64,000 nt of DNA from Acanthornis magna (GCA_036785705.1 JAWUZG010000001.1:9052001-9116000), one strand, 5' to 3'. Positions 11,428 through 24,981 are shown, counted from the first letter of the stretch. Notes: generated from the sequence alone by a model not told the origin. Made by a program: numbers and translations.

Positions 11428-14400
11428 CTGTTAACAGAAAGAGACAGAACTTTACTTCCACCTTCCCTACGAAGGCCAAATAGGGAATGTAGAAACACTC
11501 CCGTTACCTGCAAATCACTGAACAGCTGTATTTACTTTACACATTGCCTCATTTCTATTTTAGTAAGAGTTTGGGTTTTCTCCACTAGGTAAACAAAAAA
11601 CTACAAATCTGCTGCTACAGGACATCAAAAGCCTCAGTTTTCTCCTTCCCAGTAAAACACAGAGGTTGGACAGAGATGATCTGTCATTGTCTCACAGGAA
11701 CCTCACAAGTGTTATATTACATGCAGCATTTTTTTTTTCTTCTAAATTAAGCAACCTATAGTTATTAGCCCAGCACAGTATTCTGAAGACCCGCAATAAT
11801 TATGTTATAAAATGCAAGAAAGATCCAGACTATTAGATGTACTTGAAGAAGAAAAAAATACCAGTGCTAGAACTTTACTAATCATAAAAATAATACCCTC
11901 ATGAAAACAGGAGACCAAAACTAAGAAAAAAGGAGAAAACCAAGGAAGAATGGTATGGTTGTTTTAATGGCAACAAACAGCAATAGCATTAGTTAAACTT
12001 TGATGTCACTGTAATTAGTTTTCAGTATGAAAAAAAAGTAAAACCCAAATTTTCAGCCTATACAAAACATTTGTATCTTGAGACTAATTTTTACAGTCTT
12101 CTTTCACATAATCAGTCACTCAGAGTTCATTAAGAAAAAAAAAAAAAAAAAGAAGAAAATAAACACAAAAAGCCTTCAGGTCTCTCTTCTATTGGGAAGC
12201 TCAAAACTAGTCCCAGCACCCAGGTGTGGCCTCACACAAAGGCAAACGATGGTGCCTTTAGTTTGGATATGCACCATATACAGTATAGTACAAACCTTCA
12301 ACAGATGGATTGATATATATCAGTGCCTGAGGATTTCTAAGAAACATGCCATACATTTTCATGTTTCCCAAATGACCCTATTTTTAAGATTTCTAACAGT
12401 GCAACTCCAGTATCTTTTATACAACTTCAGATAAAATTATAACCCAAAAGAAAGAAATGTCTCAGAGAGCTTAGACAGTCACTGCAAATTCCAGAAATAT
12501 CAGAACACTGACAACTGGTGCAACTGAGCAAGCAAACACCGCAATTTTTCCAGTGTTGAAAGTATCATGGAAGTCACATCATTAAAGCTGGCAGCCATGG
12601 CTGTGTCAACATCTGTAATTGTTTCTGACCTGTTTGCTTCTGATAATAGTGTCTGTTATTCTAACAGCAACTATCAATTATTAAGAATTCGTTGGTACAA
12701 TTAATATAAAAATATTACTATCACACAAAGCAAGGAGTCCAACAGAGACTTTGCTGTAACCTGGCATATCACAGAGACTAATCACCCTTCTTTCTCACCC
12801 ATATAAAGCTTACAATAGGACTTAAACCTCTTCAATTAAACTCAGCTTTAAAAATCCTTTGCTACATTGGACTCAAAGCGGCATAAACCCTTCCCCACAC
12901 TCACATGGCCTCCACACACACCACCTGCAGCACAGTCACAGTGAAAGCAGTCGCTGCTCAGAGGTGCCAGTGCAGGAAGGGGCCACAGAGATATTGATCA
13001 CACTTACACCCTCGCCTTCCCTGCCTTCATGACCTCATCTTGGACGACCTTTAACTCCTTCTCATTTCTCTTAAACTAACACCTCTCTCATACAATACAC
13101 CCTACTTCCTACCACCATAATCACAGGATGAGAAAAAGATTGGAACAACTCAATATCAGCAGTGAAGAACTCCTGAACCTGGACTGAAACCCTTCCCTCA
13201 ACAGCTACATTAACTTGATCTCTTTCTCCAAGGTCAATGATTTTTCAGGAAAACAAACATTAACTCATGAATCCAAGACTTCAAACTGTGTCAAGTATGG
13301 TTAAAATTGGATAAGCCATTTTAAAGACAGTAACCTTTGTTTGCAGTAGCTTTTCAATTCACTCAAAAATCCTTTGCCTCAAGAAACAATTACCTCACAA
13401 AATTATAAACCAAATATTAAGAAGCAGCTTTATTTGATTTCTATCAACAAACCTGTTATTTAGATTATTCATGGTTTTCATATTTTTAAGAAACTCTCTG
13501 CCTTAAATCCTCCATAGAATCTATTCTGGTGGCATTTAAAGCATATTTGCATACACATTTGCATAAACAAATGCAAAGATGATGCTTACAAAAGTAAATA
13601 TGACAAAATCATGGGATTGATGTCTCAAAACAGAGTTTGGTGTGCTAGGTAAAAATAACTCTACAGGGAAATATCACATGCTTTCTGCAAGAGATACATA
13701 ACCATTTCTGAGACAGCATAGTAATAAAAGATGAAAAGGTTTATTTAATTATTTTTGTCCACTGTTTCAGCTTGCAGGAGCCAGGATTTATCTATGGGTT
13801 GGTTTTTTAGTTTTTTGGTTTTGGGGGGTTTAATGAGGTGAGATGAGACATTTTGAGTTTAATAGACTCAGCCTGAAGCTAGCTTATCTGGGTGAGGGAT
13901 GGATGGAAACAATTCAAGGCACTTCAGCTGCAGCCCTGGCTCTGACTCTATCTGCCCAGAGCTCACTGAACACCTCAGACTGGAGACTAAGTATTTGTGC
14001 AATTTCAGACCTCTGCATGTTCGTTACAGGTCACTCTGTCATTCATTGTTCCAATTGACACTGATCCTGAAGTCCAAGCAGTGCAAGCCGCACTCTAAAG
14101 CACATCAGTATGAGCTGGAGGAAAGCGAACAAGTGCAACAGCTGATGGACAAACACAAGGGCACAGAGCAGTGCCCTTCTCCTGCCCAGCTCTCCTCCCC
14201 TCATTCTCCCTGGACCCAGCCTTCTGTTCCATGTTCTGTGTCAAATACCTGCATCTAGGAAGGGACCAGCTTCAGTACTCAGGTGTACAATGTCCTGTGC
14301 AGAGGAACTACAGCAAGATTAAGTTAATCTTAACTAGCTGAAGACTCAAGAGCAACACAAAAAATATTCCCAACTTCAGAGATTAGACAGAGCATCCAAA

Positions 14401-17400
14401 TACAAAAGCTTGATCACAACATCTCTGTAACGTTCAACAGAGCTTACATTACATTTCCATCAAACTCACAGTCAATGCTACAAATAACAGGCAATATTTT
14501 TAAATCAAAATTCATTACTTCCTTAAAACTAAATAGAGAGGAATACCTAGTTCTGGTGATCCCCATTCAGAGGTGGAGTTTCTTGGCTCTTTCCTAGTTC
14601 ATGGCATAATCATACTACACAATACACCTTGTAATCAAATAAGCAGTTTCCCAAAAGCCACAGAAACCTATACTTAGATGTCTTCAGGTAGCTAAGTACT
14701 CATTCAAGCCCCACACTGCTGCAGTGCTTATTGAGTAAGACAGGACTGAAATAAATTCAAAGTATATTTAGAAATTTTATTCATATCCACAGGGTATTGG
14801 GGACCCTAGTCAGACATAAATGTATATATTTCTATATGACAGAAATATTAAAGCAAATTTAATTTTCTACAGAAAATGAAAGCAATCTGAACTCTCACAG
14901 AAGTTCAGAATAAAACTGTGCTTCTCCACAGTGACAAAAAAAAAACGACAATTTTTTGAGGAACATACAAATCTAAGCAGTGCCAACTAGCAAAAGGCCA
15001 TAATTAAAAATACAACACAAGCAAGGACACACAGGCAAATAGCTGTTTTCCCTGCCTGTAAACACAGTGAATCACTAAGTATTTCAAGGCACCTGTTCCC
15101 TTTATAACAATCCCAACCTGAATGGTCAGGATACCATCCAGCTGTTGAGTCAAGACCTGACTGTCCTTCTCAACCCATTATGATCACAGAATGATGAAGA
15201 AATGAAGTTGCATGTTCACAATACATCATCAGAAGTAAAACTGCAAAACATAGATCACATTTGTCTCAAATGTTTTTTAAAAAGACATTGATTCTTACTA
15301 CCTTCAGGAGAACTTCTCTTCACAGCAAATTAAAGGCAGCTTTAAAAAGGTTATTATAGAAAGTCATGAGAATACGACAACCTGGTTTCAACTGATTTCC
15401 ACGACAGAACTGTTTTACCATTATGTTAGATCCTCCATATTGTGGTTTCACAATCACAGGCATAATTTCACTACGATTCCCTGGTGAGTAAGAAAAGACA
15501 ACCAGAATAGTAAAGCCTATGGCCTAAACTGCTAATTTTATAGCAACATTTGTATCTCTTAAAACATTACACTTGCTGATGCAGAGCTAGAAAGCAACTT
15601 TTAGGCAAGTTGGCCTAAAAAGGCTAAAAACCCACTTTTCAACATCAACATCTATTTTTACAAGTTAACATTATCATCAAATTGCTGATGTTATTTGACA
15701 CTCTGAGTTAATTTTAAATGAGCCCAATAAACATCTTAGTCACATTAGGGTTGACTGAAAAGCTGCTTCTGCCATGATGTCACAAACCAAGGCAGGTATC
15801 CCTGTAATGCAGATATAGCACTAAACTTACCAGGAGTCATCCTTCCTACACTCAAACCCAGGTGAGTTCTGCCATTGCCATAAAGAACAGGATGAAAGCC
15901 CTAAAGCAATGCTCCAAAAGAACCATTACTTTTCATGTGCATTACAAGTAAACCATTAAACCTGCATTTCCTTTTTGAAAGGGAACATCAAATACTATGC
16001 AATGCACTCAGTGTTCTTTTTAAGTACTTTATCTATGCATCACTGTTCTCAAAACAGCATTTCAGAATTGCAAATTGTATACAAGCAAATGAGAAACTTG
16101 TCACTCCCAGGTTCACACCTTTCAGTGGAAGTTTTATCATGTTCTTTCCAGCTAGCCTTAAGAAAACCTGCAGCAGCCAAAACGGTAGGAAAAAAGTAAA
16201 GTTAAATTCAAAAAACCCCAGACACTGCTAACCTAAGGACCATACCCAGCAACCAGCATGAAAAGTACCCTTCCTGCCATGCCTGCCAAGGCCCCCCAAG
16301 TTGTCTTGTAATCCAAGGTCATAATAGCTTGTAAATAAAAAGAAATTAACATACTTGGTTTCCCCAAGGAAGACCAACAACTCTGCTAAAATTGGATACC
16401 AGCATTCCTAGGATGCTGCTCACGAAGAGTTAATTTTCAAAGTTCGCCCTTCACTCCATCTCAAAAAACACTCCAAAACCCAAAAACCCCTGAAAACCCA
16501 AAACACAATCACCCCCAGACAACTGATTTAAAAAAAAAAAAAATTGAACATCCCTAGATGCCTATGTTTTTGTTTGTGTTTTGTTCATTTGAGGAGTTTA
16601 TCAGGCCAACAGCAGCAACAATAAAACATGAATCAGATCCCACGCCGGCTGCTGTGTGTCAAACCCTACTCTTTATGAACAGAGATGTACCAAACATGTC
16701 ATATATGATGACACATACAGACATCTGGCAGCATGTCCATGCCTGCCTGCGCCTCCAGTAGGATGTCAGATGCTGAAAAGCTGATAGTTTCTCAGGCCCT
16801 GGTACTCTGCCCACAAACCACTGCATCTGATCCCATTTCTGCTGCTGCCTGTTTCCTTATAAGCTCATGCCCTTTGTCAGCCACCAGCCAAAGCAGGAAG
16901 ATCTCACAAACACAGCTCAGAGCACGTAGTGAGAACCAACGTTCACAATCTGATTGGAAGTAGACTCAACTTAGCCATCTTCACTTCCACAGCAAACTCA
17001 CCAATATTTGAAGCACGGAAGTGCCACAGAAAATAACTGTCACCCAAGGAATACTTGTTTTGCCAGGGAATTACACAACTGACTGAAATAGCAACAAAAT
17101 GTTGACTATCAGGATTTCTGAGATTTATTTCAGGTTCTGGTAAAAGAACATTTCGTGCAGTTGTTGCAACTGCTGCAGCCATTTCTGGAATCTCTGCCCT
17201 CAGCCTTAAGGTCTGTGCAAGTTTCCTAATTTTGTTACATAACTGGTTCATGGCTCCATTTGAAGTAACATGACACAATCTCATGGATACTTTACTCATA
17301 AAAATAGGGAGGAAGGACTCTGAACTGAGAAGTCCAAGATTCTACGCCTCCCATATTTTACTTTTAGCCTCCTGCAGTATTTATTAATTAGCAAAAAGCT

Positions 17401-18234
17401 TCTAATATTTAAACATATTCTACTGTTCAATAAAGTAGAAAGATCCAAACCCTTAAAGGGAACTATACTCAAGTTAATTTTGCCTCTTATCTTCTACAAG
17501 AGATGTCAGCTTCAGAATTCTCACCAAGTACAGAAATTGCTGTTAGTACACTGGATCTACAAGCCATTTCTGAAAATGCTATGTATTTTTAAAAAAATTA
17601 AATAAAACACAGCACATGGTCAATCTCAAGTTCCATTCTTTCAAATTCCTGTTTTTTGTACTGAATACTACATGCGCACACATACATATCCTATTAAATA
17701 TTTGCAATCTTATACTGAGAAATCCCTGAAACACTGCATGTACCTGCTGTTACAACTGTAACAACTTTATTAAGGATCAGAATTTCTATAAACACCAAGT
17801 TTTAAATTTATACACACAGCTGCCTTAACAAATACTTGGGTGGGGGAGGGAACACCAAACAAATATAGTAACCACGTTGAAATAAAAAGCCATGCTCTTT
17901 TCTTCCTTCTTGAGATTCTTAACGCAATAATAAACCTTGCTCACTGGAAATACTGACTTGTGTTTAGGAAGGCATATTTATCTGTCACCAGGCACTGCAC
18001 AGCAGAGTTGTGGCTTCTTGATGACTACAGTCAGGAAGCTGAAAACCACTCCTAAATCACCAAGTTTGCATCATGTTCTACAAATAGTTATCCAGCAAGT
18101 TTTTGAAGCAGCTGAGGCATGAAGTGGCTGAGCTATCAGAAAAAGCTGCTGTCTCTTGTAACAGCCACCATTCTGTAGGAACATAGCTGCAAATGCTGTG
18201 TCTATTGTCTATTCTTTAAAAAAAAAAAAAAAAG
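11428..18234. other. PHTF2: PHTF2 intron 1 (distal part)
   Basis: Mostly AT-rich, non-coding. A pair of octamer motifs at 13545-13564 is listed separately. There are a 17-18-base A run near 12133 and a T/G-rich stretch at about 13797-13835. A 118-codon open frame on the minus strand (17299-16943) has no domain I recognise. No repeat family was identified. Confidence 0.55.
13545..13577. promoter_or_regulatory. Cluster of POU octamer motifs
   Basis: Two perfect octamers ATTTGCAT lie at 13545-13552 and 13557-13564, 12 bp apart. A near-octamer in the other orientation (ATGCAAAG) starts at 13571. Octamers are POU-factor binding sites. A role as an intronic enhancer is inference only. Confidence 0.35.
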
Positions 18235-18440
18235 GTCTCTGGAGTGATCCCAGTAAGGAATTGCAGAGTAACAAGCCTTACATGTGTATCTGGCAAGGTC
18301 CTCAAAACAATCATTAAAAATGGAACACTATTTTACCCGAAAGACTATCTGATAGGGTCTAATCAGCAGTTTCTGCACAGGAAGATCATGTCTCAGCCTA
18401 TCAGTATTTCTGGACATGTCAAACTGATAAACAAGGGCAA
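18235..18440 (+). mobile_element. Possible degraded LINE reverse-transcriptase fragment
   Basis: The plus-strand frame from 18244 reads ...TSLTCVSGKVLKTIIKN, resembling the CR1/L3 RT motif 'VSLTSVPGKVLE-IIK'. It is followed by IGSNQQFLHRKIMSQ, where the family has '-SQHGFRKGRSC'. The match is short and the rest does not continue clearly, so chance similarity is possible. A 15-base A run lies immediately upstream. Confidence 0.4.
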
Positions 18441-21400
18441 GTGACAGAACATATGTGGGCTTTCAAAGAACCCTTGGAAAGGTGTCAAAGACTTCCAAAC
18501 AGACTGCTGTCTATGAAAAGCAAACATTGCTACAGATCAGAACACCGAACAACATTTGGAATCAACATTCTTCACTGCAATCAGCTAATTGGAAAATGAA
18601 GATTAACAGCAGCATCCAGACTGCATGGAGCAGCCTATTGATCACCTGATCTCGGTGCCCAGAAGCTCCTCGGATCACGCACCACTGGCCTGTAGCTCTT
18701 CCATTCTGTGCCAGTCCAAGGCAAAGTGCATGCAAATCCCCATTCTCCTTCACACAGAAGCATCCTAATCCTGAAACCAAACAGACTGAATTTTCCCCGT
18801 CTGTTCTCTATGTTCCACTAGCTTTCACATACCTTAGCCCCCTGTAGTGACAGATGCAGACATTCAGAGCCTCATCCAGCATCCACCATGCCTGGTGACT
18901 ACCTTGTTAAAGGCTGAAAGCATCCAGAAATCACAAATTCCAGCTAAATACACCAACCATCAGACTTTTACTAGAAAGATGAACACAGACACTCACCATG
19001 TCATTGCTCAGCAGGCCCTGACAGCTAAGGGTAGCTTACAAATAAATAGAGATGCCCCACAGTCCTGCTGGCTCCCGGAGCTCTAAAGAGAGAGCTTCAA
19101 TCAGAAGCAATCACTGCCTAAAGACACATCCACACAACCGACGGTGAAAGTCAGGATGGCCCAGCATGGCTCCACAAGGGCTTTGACCACTCTAAACCAG
19201 TATCACCACAGTGCACTGTCCTTAGTCCCCAGCTCTGAGCCCCGGAGCCCACAGCACAGCTCCCAGGAGCTCCCTGTCCCTGCTGAGTCCCTGAGCAGCT
19301 CTCACAGACTGACCTCCGCAGAGCCTTGGACCGTGGAATATGGCAAGCACTAATGGCACTGAGGCAGCTCTGCCCGCAGCCAGCCTGAACACTGCATCTC
19401 TCCCTGTAAGCCTCCTCAAGCACCATTAACACAGTTAACCTGGACTCATTATGGCTATTTCTCCTCTCCTACTACTGTTTGGACCAGTAGACTAGAGTTT
19501 TTATAAAGTACTGCCTAAATTAAGTTCTGAAATGCGGTGAACTGAGCCCCGTCCTATTATTCCAAATGTTAAGCTTCTGTAAAAAGGTCCAGCAGTGCTC
19601 ACTGTATTTATCTTTTATACTTCAAAGAAGAAAAGAAAACCTGAAGTAGCAACATTTCTATATGACAATCTTAAACTAGAAAAGCTTTAAGACTATGGAT
19701 GAACTTTAACAATGAATAGGCAAAATAAACAAAATTCAGTATCAACCATGTCAGTGTTATGTGAAAGGGAGAGAACTGTTATGTGTATGGGGAGAGAACT
19801 GTGAACACCACTCAAAGCCTTAAGAACAGATATCCCAAATCCAGAAAGGAAGTTTGGCAGCTCAGGGACCTCTTCTCTCCAATATAATAGAGTCAGAAGT
19901 GCAGGGAGACCTGAATAAAAGAGGAATGACAAGGAAAATACTGCAGTACGGCTCTGTTGATCAGCTGTGCAACCTGACTTGAAACACACCTACTTTATTG
20001 GGAGATGAAATTAAAATACTGGGGGAGGTGTTCTGAGAAAGGCTGTGAATTAGCAACCACTTGAAAGACTCTCCTATTGAAACAGGCAACCATAAACAGA
20101 AAGATAAGGCATTATAATAAATTAAATGAGTCTTTAAGAGATAAACAGAAAATACAGTCAAGAAAACAACAGCTTCCCAGTAATACAGGCAACTTCATTC
20201 ATTAACTGAGCTGAGAGGACAGCAAAGCCAAATTTTTAACAGAGAAATATTATATTACAACACATAATTAGACTGTTAAACTCGGTACCACAGGAAGTCA
20301 CTGAAGCCAAGACTTTACTCCCATTCAAAAAGAAAGCAGCTATTTAAACACACAATAACAATAATAATAAGGAAAAAAAAATAAACACACAGCTGAGGGA
20401 AACTCAAGCTTCATAACCCAGGATGCAAGAAAACATCCAAAGAGATCACTGGGCCGTATTCGGCCATCCAAACACTCCCCTGAACCTGACCCTACAGCGG
20501 CCAGAAGCCAATACCAAGGAGAGTATGAGCCACACACAGAACAAACTGTCCCTTAGACAGATCAACACGAAGAGTGTTTAGCTGCCAAGCCAGCATCTGC
20601 CAACCACCTAAACCCCAAAAGCATCTGGCGCTGGCCAACTTCCAAAATGCGAGGCTTGCACGATTACACGTTTGATGTGATATTGCTTTAATTTCTTCTC
20701 CCACTTTGCAGTTGTATTTTATTTTTTAAGAGCAGAGCCACAAATTATTTGCAAATAGGACTCCAATGCTTGGACTCATTCCAGAACGCCATCTAGGCTC
20801 TTTGGAGTACGTCTACCAAGACTACCTCAAATGAGCAAAGAATTAAATACTGTACATTATATGTATTCCCAGCAGAAACAAATTTGGAAAAAATCCCCTT
20901 TACATGCATAAATTAAGAAATAAGAGAATAGTTCTAGGAACTCCCTGATATGCTTCCCTTCAACTAAAAAAAAAAAAAAAAAAAGAAAATACACCACAAA
21001 CACAAGCTCTATATCCAAATTTCCTGACAACATAATGGCTATCTCTATATTTGTATATATGTTTGCTTTAACTTTGAAACTGTGCTGAGATGGGATTGGA
21101 CCACACTGATTACTTCCAATGACCCTTTCCTAAATTATTCTATGATTGCATGTAGAGCATACCCAAACATTACACAGCAATACATTATAGCTCTAATTAC
21201 TATTAACTCTTTTTTCCCCTATGGGCAATTTATTAAGCTCTTTAAGTTCTCCTTAAAAATTTGAATGTAATTTCTTCAAACAGTTAACCATTTCCTCTGT
21301 ACCCATCAGGAAGGACCTTTATGAATAACAGCACAGCAAACTCATGGGAGAAAATATGATATTTAAAGCTTTCAAAGTTGGTTATTTTTCACACCACCAC

Positions 21401-24009
21401 CTATCTTTGAGTAAGCAGTGGTCAATTGCCCTCAAACAGTCAGATGGAGCAGTACCTCTGACAGGTATCCCAAGAGTTTTGTTTCCTTCATAAAACGAAA
21501 GAACATTACAGAAGAAACAGGCCTACCTTGCTCTGTGGGCAGAAGCAATTAAGTCTGCCTGCTTTTACCATTGTCCCGTGGCTCCCTATTGTCCTGTTCC
21601 ACCCCACCCATCATATTTTCCCTGCCCCCCACCCATCTTAACAACCATCCCAAGTGTTTGGCTGGGCCAGTAGCAGTAGACTACTGCTGATGGCTCAGAG
21701 CTTAGCACACAGACTGCCCCAAAAGTTGCTCACTTCTTGGAAAAGGGACTCAATTATGACTGCCTTTTTTGGGTGGGAACATTAACTGGGGTCACTACCC
21801 ATCAAAAGTTTTATAAAAATTTGTCCAAGTGTAGGTACTTAATGTCTTTCAGTTGTCATTAACTGTGGTTTCATCGTCTGGGTAAGAAGTGACTCAAATG
21901 GGAGAAGACAGACAAAGAAAGCAATTGTACAAGCTTTGTGCCCTTAATATGCCTCACTAAAAATCCACATAAACTGTCCGATGATGAATCCATAAACAAC
22001 ACAGTTTATTATGAAAAGAACTTCCTCACAGGCAAAGGAAAACCCAAATCCCAGTCTTTGGCTATCATCACTCTCACTCACAGGGGTCCTGAGAAAAGGA
22101 AAAAACTTCTTCAACAAAATTTCTACTAGCAGTAAGTAGAACTTCGATAATTAGAAAAACCCAGGGAAGACAGTATACATAACTTTGAAGAATTAGGAAA
22201 GAAATCATGTCCACTGCTTTCCACTGACCCCTGCCAGCTGTGACAGGAACAGCATTGTTCAACTCCAAGAGCCACTCGACCCTTCACTGCCTGGCCAACT
22301 GCCTCAAATGAGGCTGACTGGAATTCTTTAACGCACCTATGTCCCCTTCTAATACACACCAACGCACTCTGTTTCCTATTTCAAACCCACAGGACTTTCA
22401 TTTCTCCCAGAATTCACACCAATGCCCAGCAGCTATGGATACAGCTGGGATCAACTTTTTGAGACAAGCTGAGCTAACTCTGCTTTGGGAGAAATCCAGT
22501 ACTACCAGAATACTTGAAATGCTCCATGGAGTTCCCAGCAATTACTGACAACTTATTTGTATGTCACATTCCACACAACACAAGAGGAAAAAAATATAGT
22601 ACAAGCATTGAATTAAACCAACTAGGTTTCTGAATTCTTTTTCGGGTGACTCAGGCTCGTGTTTTATCCTTTGTAATATTTATATCCAGAATAAAAACAT
22701 ACATTGGCAGTAAAACATAGCAACAGAACGTTTAACTGCACAAACATTCCACTTCAAACATGGATTGGGATCTTAAACACACAAGTTCCAAGCACTGCTC
22801 TCAACCTTCACCTTCAGAAATGAAAGTTGCTTGCAAATACTGTACAGTGGAGTCCGTCAAGGTGATGTGCGTACATACATTCATAAACACCTTACTGGAA
22901 CAGAAATAAGACTTCTGAGAAAAGGATTATCCTTTCCAGAGAGTCATAAGTAAAGAGGCAAATCAAAGAAGATCACCAAAACCTTCAGGGCTACAAAAAT
23001 AGCCAAATGCATACAGCTATTTATAACCCAGAGATTTATTCACAGAACACTTTTAGCCTCTTAACCCCAGGAAAACAGAAAGTCTGATGCCAAGCACTAA
23101 CGTAACAGAAATACATCCTTCTGACCACTCCAAGTACAGCTGAAGATATTAGGATTCACTTACTAGGATTAACAGGTTATTTCAAGTGATGCACTTCTCC
23201 CTGATAAAACAGATACCACCATCTGTTTAACATCATCAACAGGAAGATATAGGCAGACAAATTACTGATGACACAGTGTATGTAGTCTCATTCCTATTAG
23301 AGTCCAAAGTGTAAGACCAGCTGTATTTTCTGTAGGAACATTTCATCACAAAGAATTTCGGAACATTAATTAAAGTACTTTCAACAAGTCAGGTTTTCCA
23401 ATTAATTACTTTTTCCAGTTAATTATATGACAGATGGATAATACACTGGCAAATTTGGAACAAAACACAAGACTCAGCAGCATTACTTTTAAAGCAATCA
23501 ATAACACATAAAAGCACTAAAAGGCAAAATACCAAGCACTGAGTTGGACACTATGGACTCAGAGTTTCACTGAATCTGATACACTCACACTGAGAGGCTA
23601 GGTATGAGAAACAAAAGCAAAAGTAATAAACACCTGGACAGTTCTAGTACTGTGGAATAAATTTTCCTTACCACCTTTGTTTCTCACAGAAAAGACAGCA
23701 AATAAAACACCAAGAAAATTAATGTGACAGCAAAAACTTTAAGTGATTTGAAGTTACCTAAAATTTTGATTCCCAAACTGAAAACCAAGGATAAGCTGTA
23801 TTCAGGTTGTCACTGGTTTAGGGCGGAAAAGGAAAAAATAAAAAAGGGTAAAGAGTAAGAAAGAAAACATGACAAGAAAAAGAAAACATGTCAGCATGTA
23901 AAACACAAGAATACAGGAGACGAGGTCAGAGACGAAGGTGAAGATGCTGAAATTTAGGACCTCTAAAGGGAAGGAGAAAACACGTCCTATCACCTGACAC
24001 AGGCACTGA
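18441..24009. other. PHTF2: PHTF2 intron 1 (proximal part), no gene seen
   Basis: AT-rich intronic sequence between the PHTF2 first exons in the CpG island and coding exon 2. It contains an A run of about 19 at 20966. Short open frames are scattered and lack domains. A stretch from about 23806 that begins TGTCACTGGTTTAGGG is faintly LTR-like but too short to call. Confidence 0.5.
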
Positions 24010-24110
24010 GGCAGCTCACGGTACGTTCAAGCAGCTCAGCGGGGAGAAGGTGCCTCACAGCACAGCCGGAGCGGGCAGGCAGAGCCCCAAGCACGGGAAG
24101 GGCCCCGGAC

Positions 24111-24116
24111 CGTACC
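24111..24116 (-). other. PHTF2: Candidate splice donor of a PHTF2 5' UTR exon (distal)
   Basis: On the minus strand the sequence reads TGCAG|GTACGG, with the exon ending at 24116. This is a good donor in the right orientation and place to splice to the acceptor at 11428. The exon start upstream is not visible. Confidence 0.4.
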
Positions 24117-24625
24117 TGCACCTCTGCCGCCCGCACCGAGCCCGGCGGCGGAGGACACGGCAGCCCCGGCACCGACGGCTCCGGGACGGCGCGGCCGCTG
24201 CCCGGCCGGACCCGATGCGGGTCGGCGGCGCTACGGGCAGGGGCCGCTCGGAGCCGCGCTCGGACCCCCCGCCCCGGCGGCGCCGGCACCGCGCCGGCTC
24301 CCGCCGGAGGGAACCGCGGCGCCGCGGAGGCCGCGGGCCGCCCGCCCTTGCCCCGGCCGGGATTCCCCCGGAGGGAGCGGGGGGCGGCAGCCGCCCCGCT
24401 CCCGCCGCCCGGCCAGGGGAGCCGCGGCAGCCCCACGGTGATGCGCGCCCCGCGCCTCCGCCGCGCCGTCCCCTAGCGCCGAGCGGGCACCGCCGCCTCG
24501 CCCCGACCGCCTCCCCGCACCCCGGTCGGCCCCTTCCCCAGCCGCGCGAGGAACTCGGCGCCCGGGTTCTCCCCCCGCCGCTGCCCCGGCGGGGCGGGGA
24601 CGCCCCCGGGTGCCGGAGCCCCCCG

Positions 24626-24640
24626 CCGCCATCTCACCGT
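24626..24640 (-). promoter_or_regulatory. PHTF2: Second PHTF2 donor candidate overlapping a YY1-like site
   Basis: The minus strand reads ACG|GTGAGATGGCGGCGG: a consensus-like donor (exon end at 24638) whose intronic bases GAGATGGCGGC also resemble the YY1 motif (AAGATGGCGGC), which is common just downstream of transcription starts in sense orientation. Either reading, or both, may be right. Confidence 0.45.
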
Positions 24641-24917
24641 TCGCCGGTGCCGCGGGGCAGCGCGCGCCGCACGCAACGGCGGCGGGAGCGCGAGGCGGCG
24701 GCGGGAAGGCGCGCGCGAGGCAACAGCTGGCGGGGGAAGCGGGGGGAGCGGCGCGCGCGTCCAGGCGGCAGCGGCGGCAGCAACAGCGCGCCACCCGCGC
24801 GCGCCGCCGGGCCGGGGGCGGGGCCGGCGCGGGCCGGCAGCCAACAGCGCCCCCTCCCGCCCCCCGGGGCGCGGCCGAGCTGTGATCGGCGGCTGCGCTG
24901 TCCAACCAGAGAGCGAG

Positions 24918-24981
24918 GGAGGCGGGGCTGCGCCTGACGGACAGCTGCCGGGACGGAGGCGGGGCCGCTGTGACGGACAGC
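24918..24981. repeat. 36-37 bp tandem duplication in the promoter
   Basis: GGAGGCGGGGC occurs at 24918 and 24955, and TGACGGACAGC at 24935 and 24971, in the same order and spacing. A unit with one GC box plus one TGACGG element has been duplicated in tandem. Confidence 0.8.

Noticed and set aside
13899..14258. 119-codon plus-strand open frame
   Set aside because: No family resemblance, and on the opposite strand to the gene whose intron it occupies.
23806..24000. TGTCACTGG...CTGACA boundaries suggesting a very short LTR
   Set aside because: Only the end words resemble an LTR; no internal blocks, poly(A) signal or target duplication.
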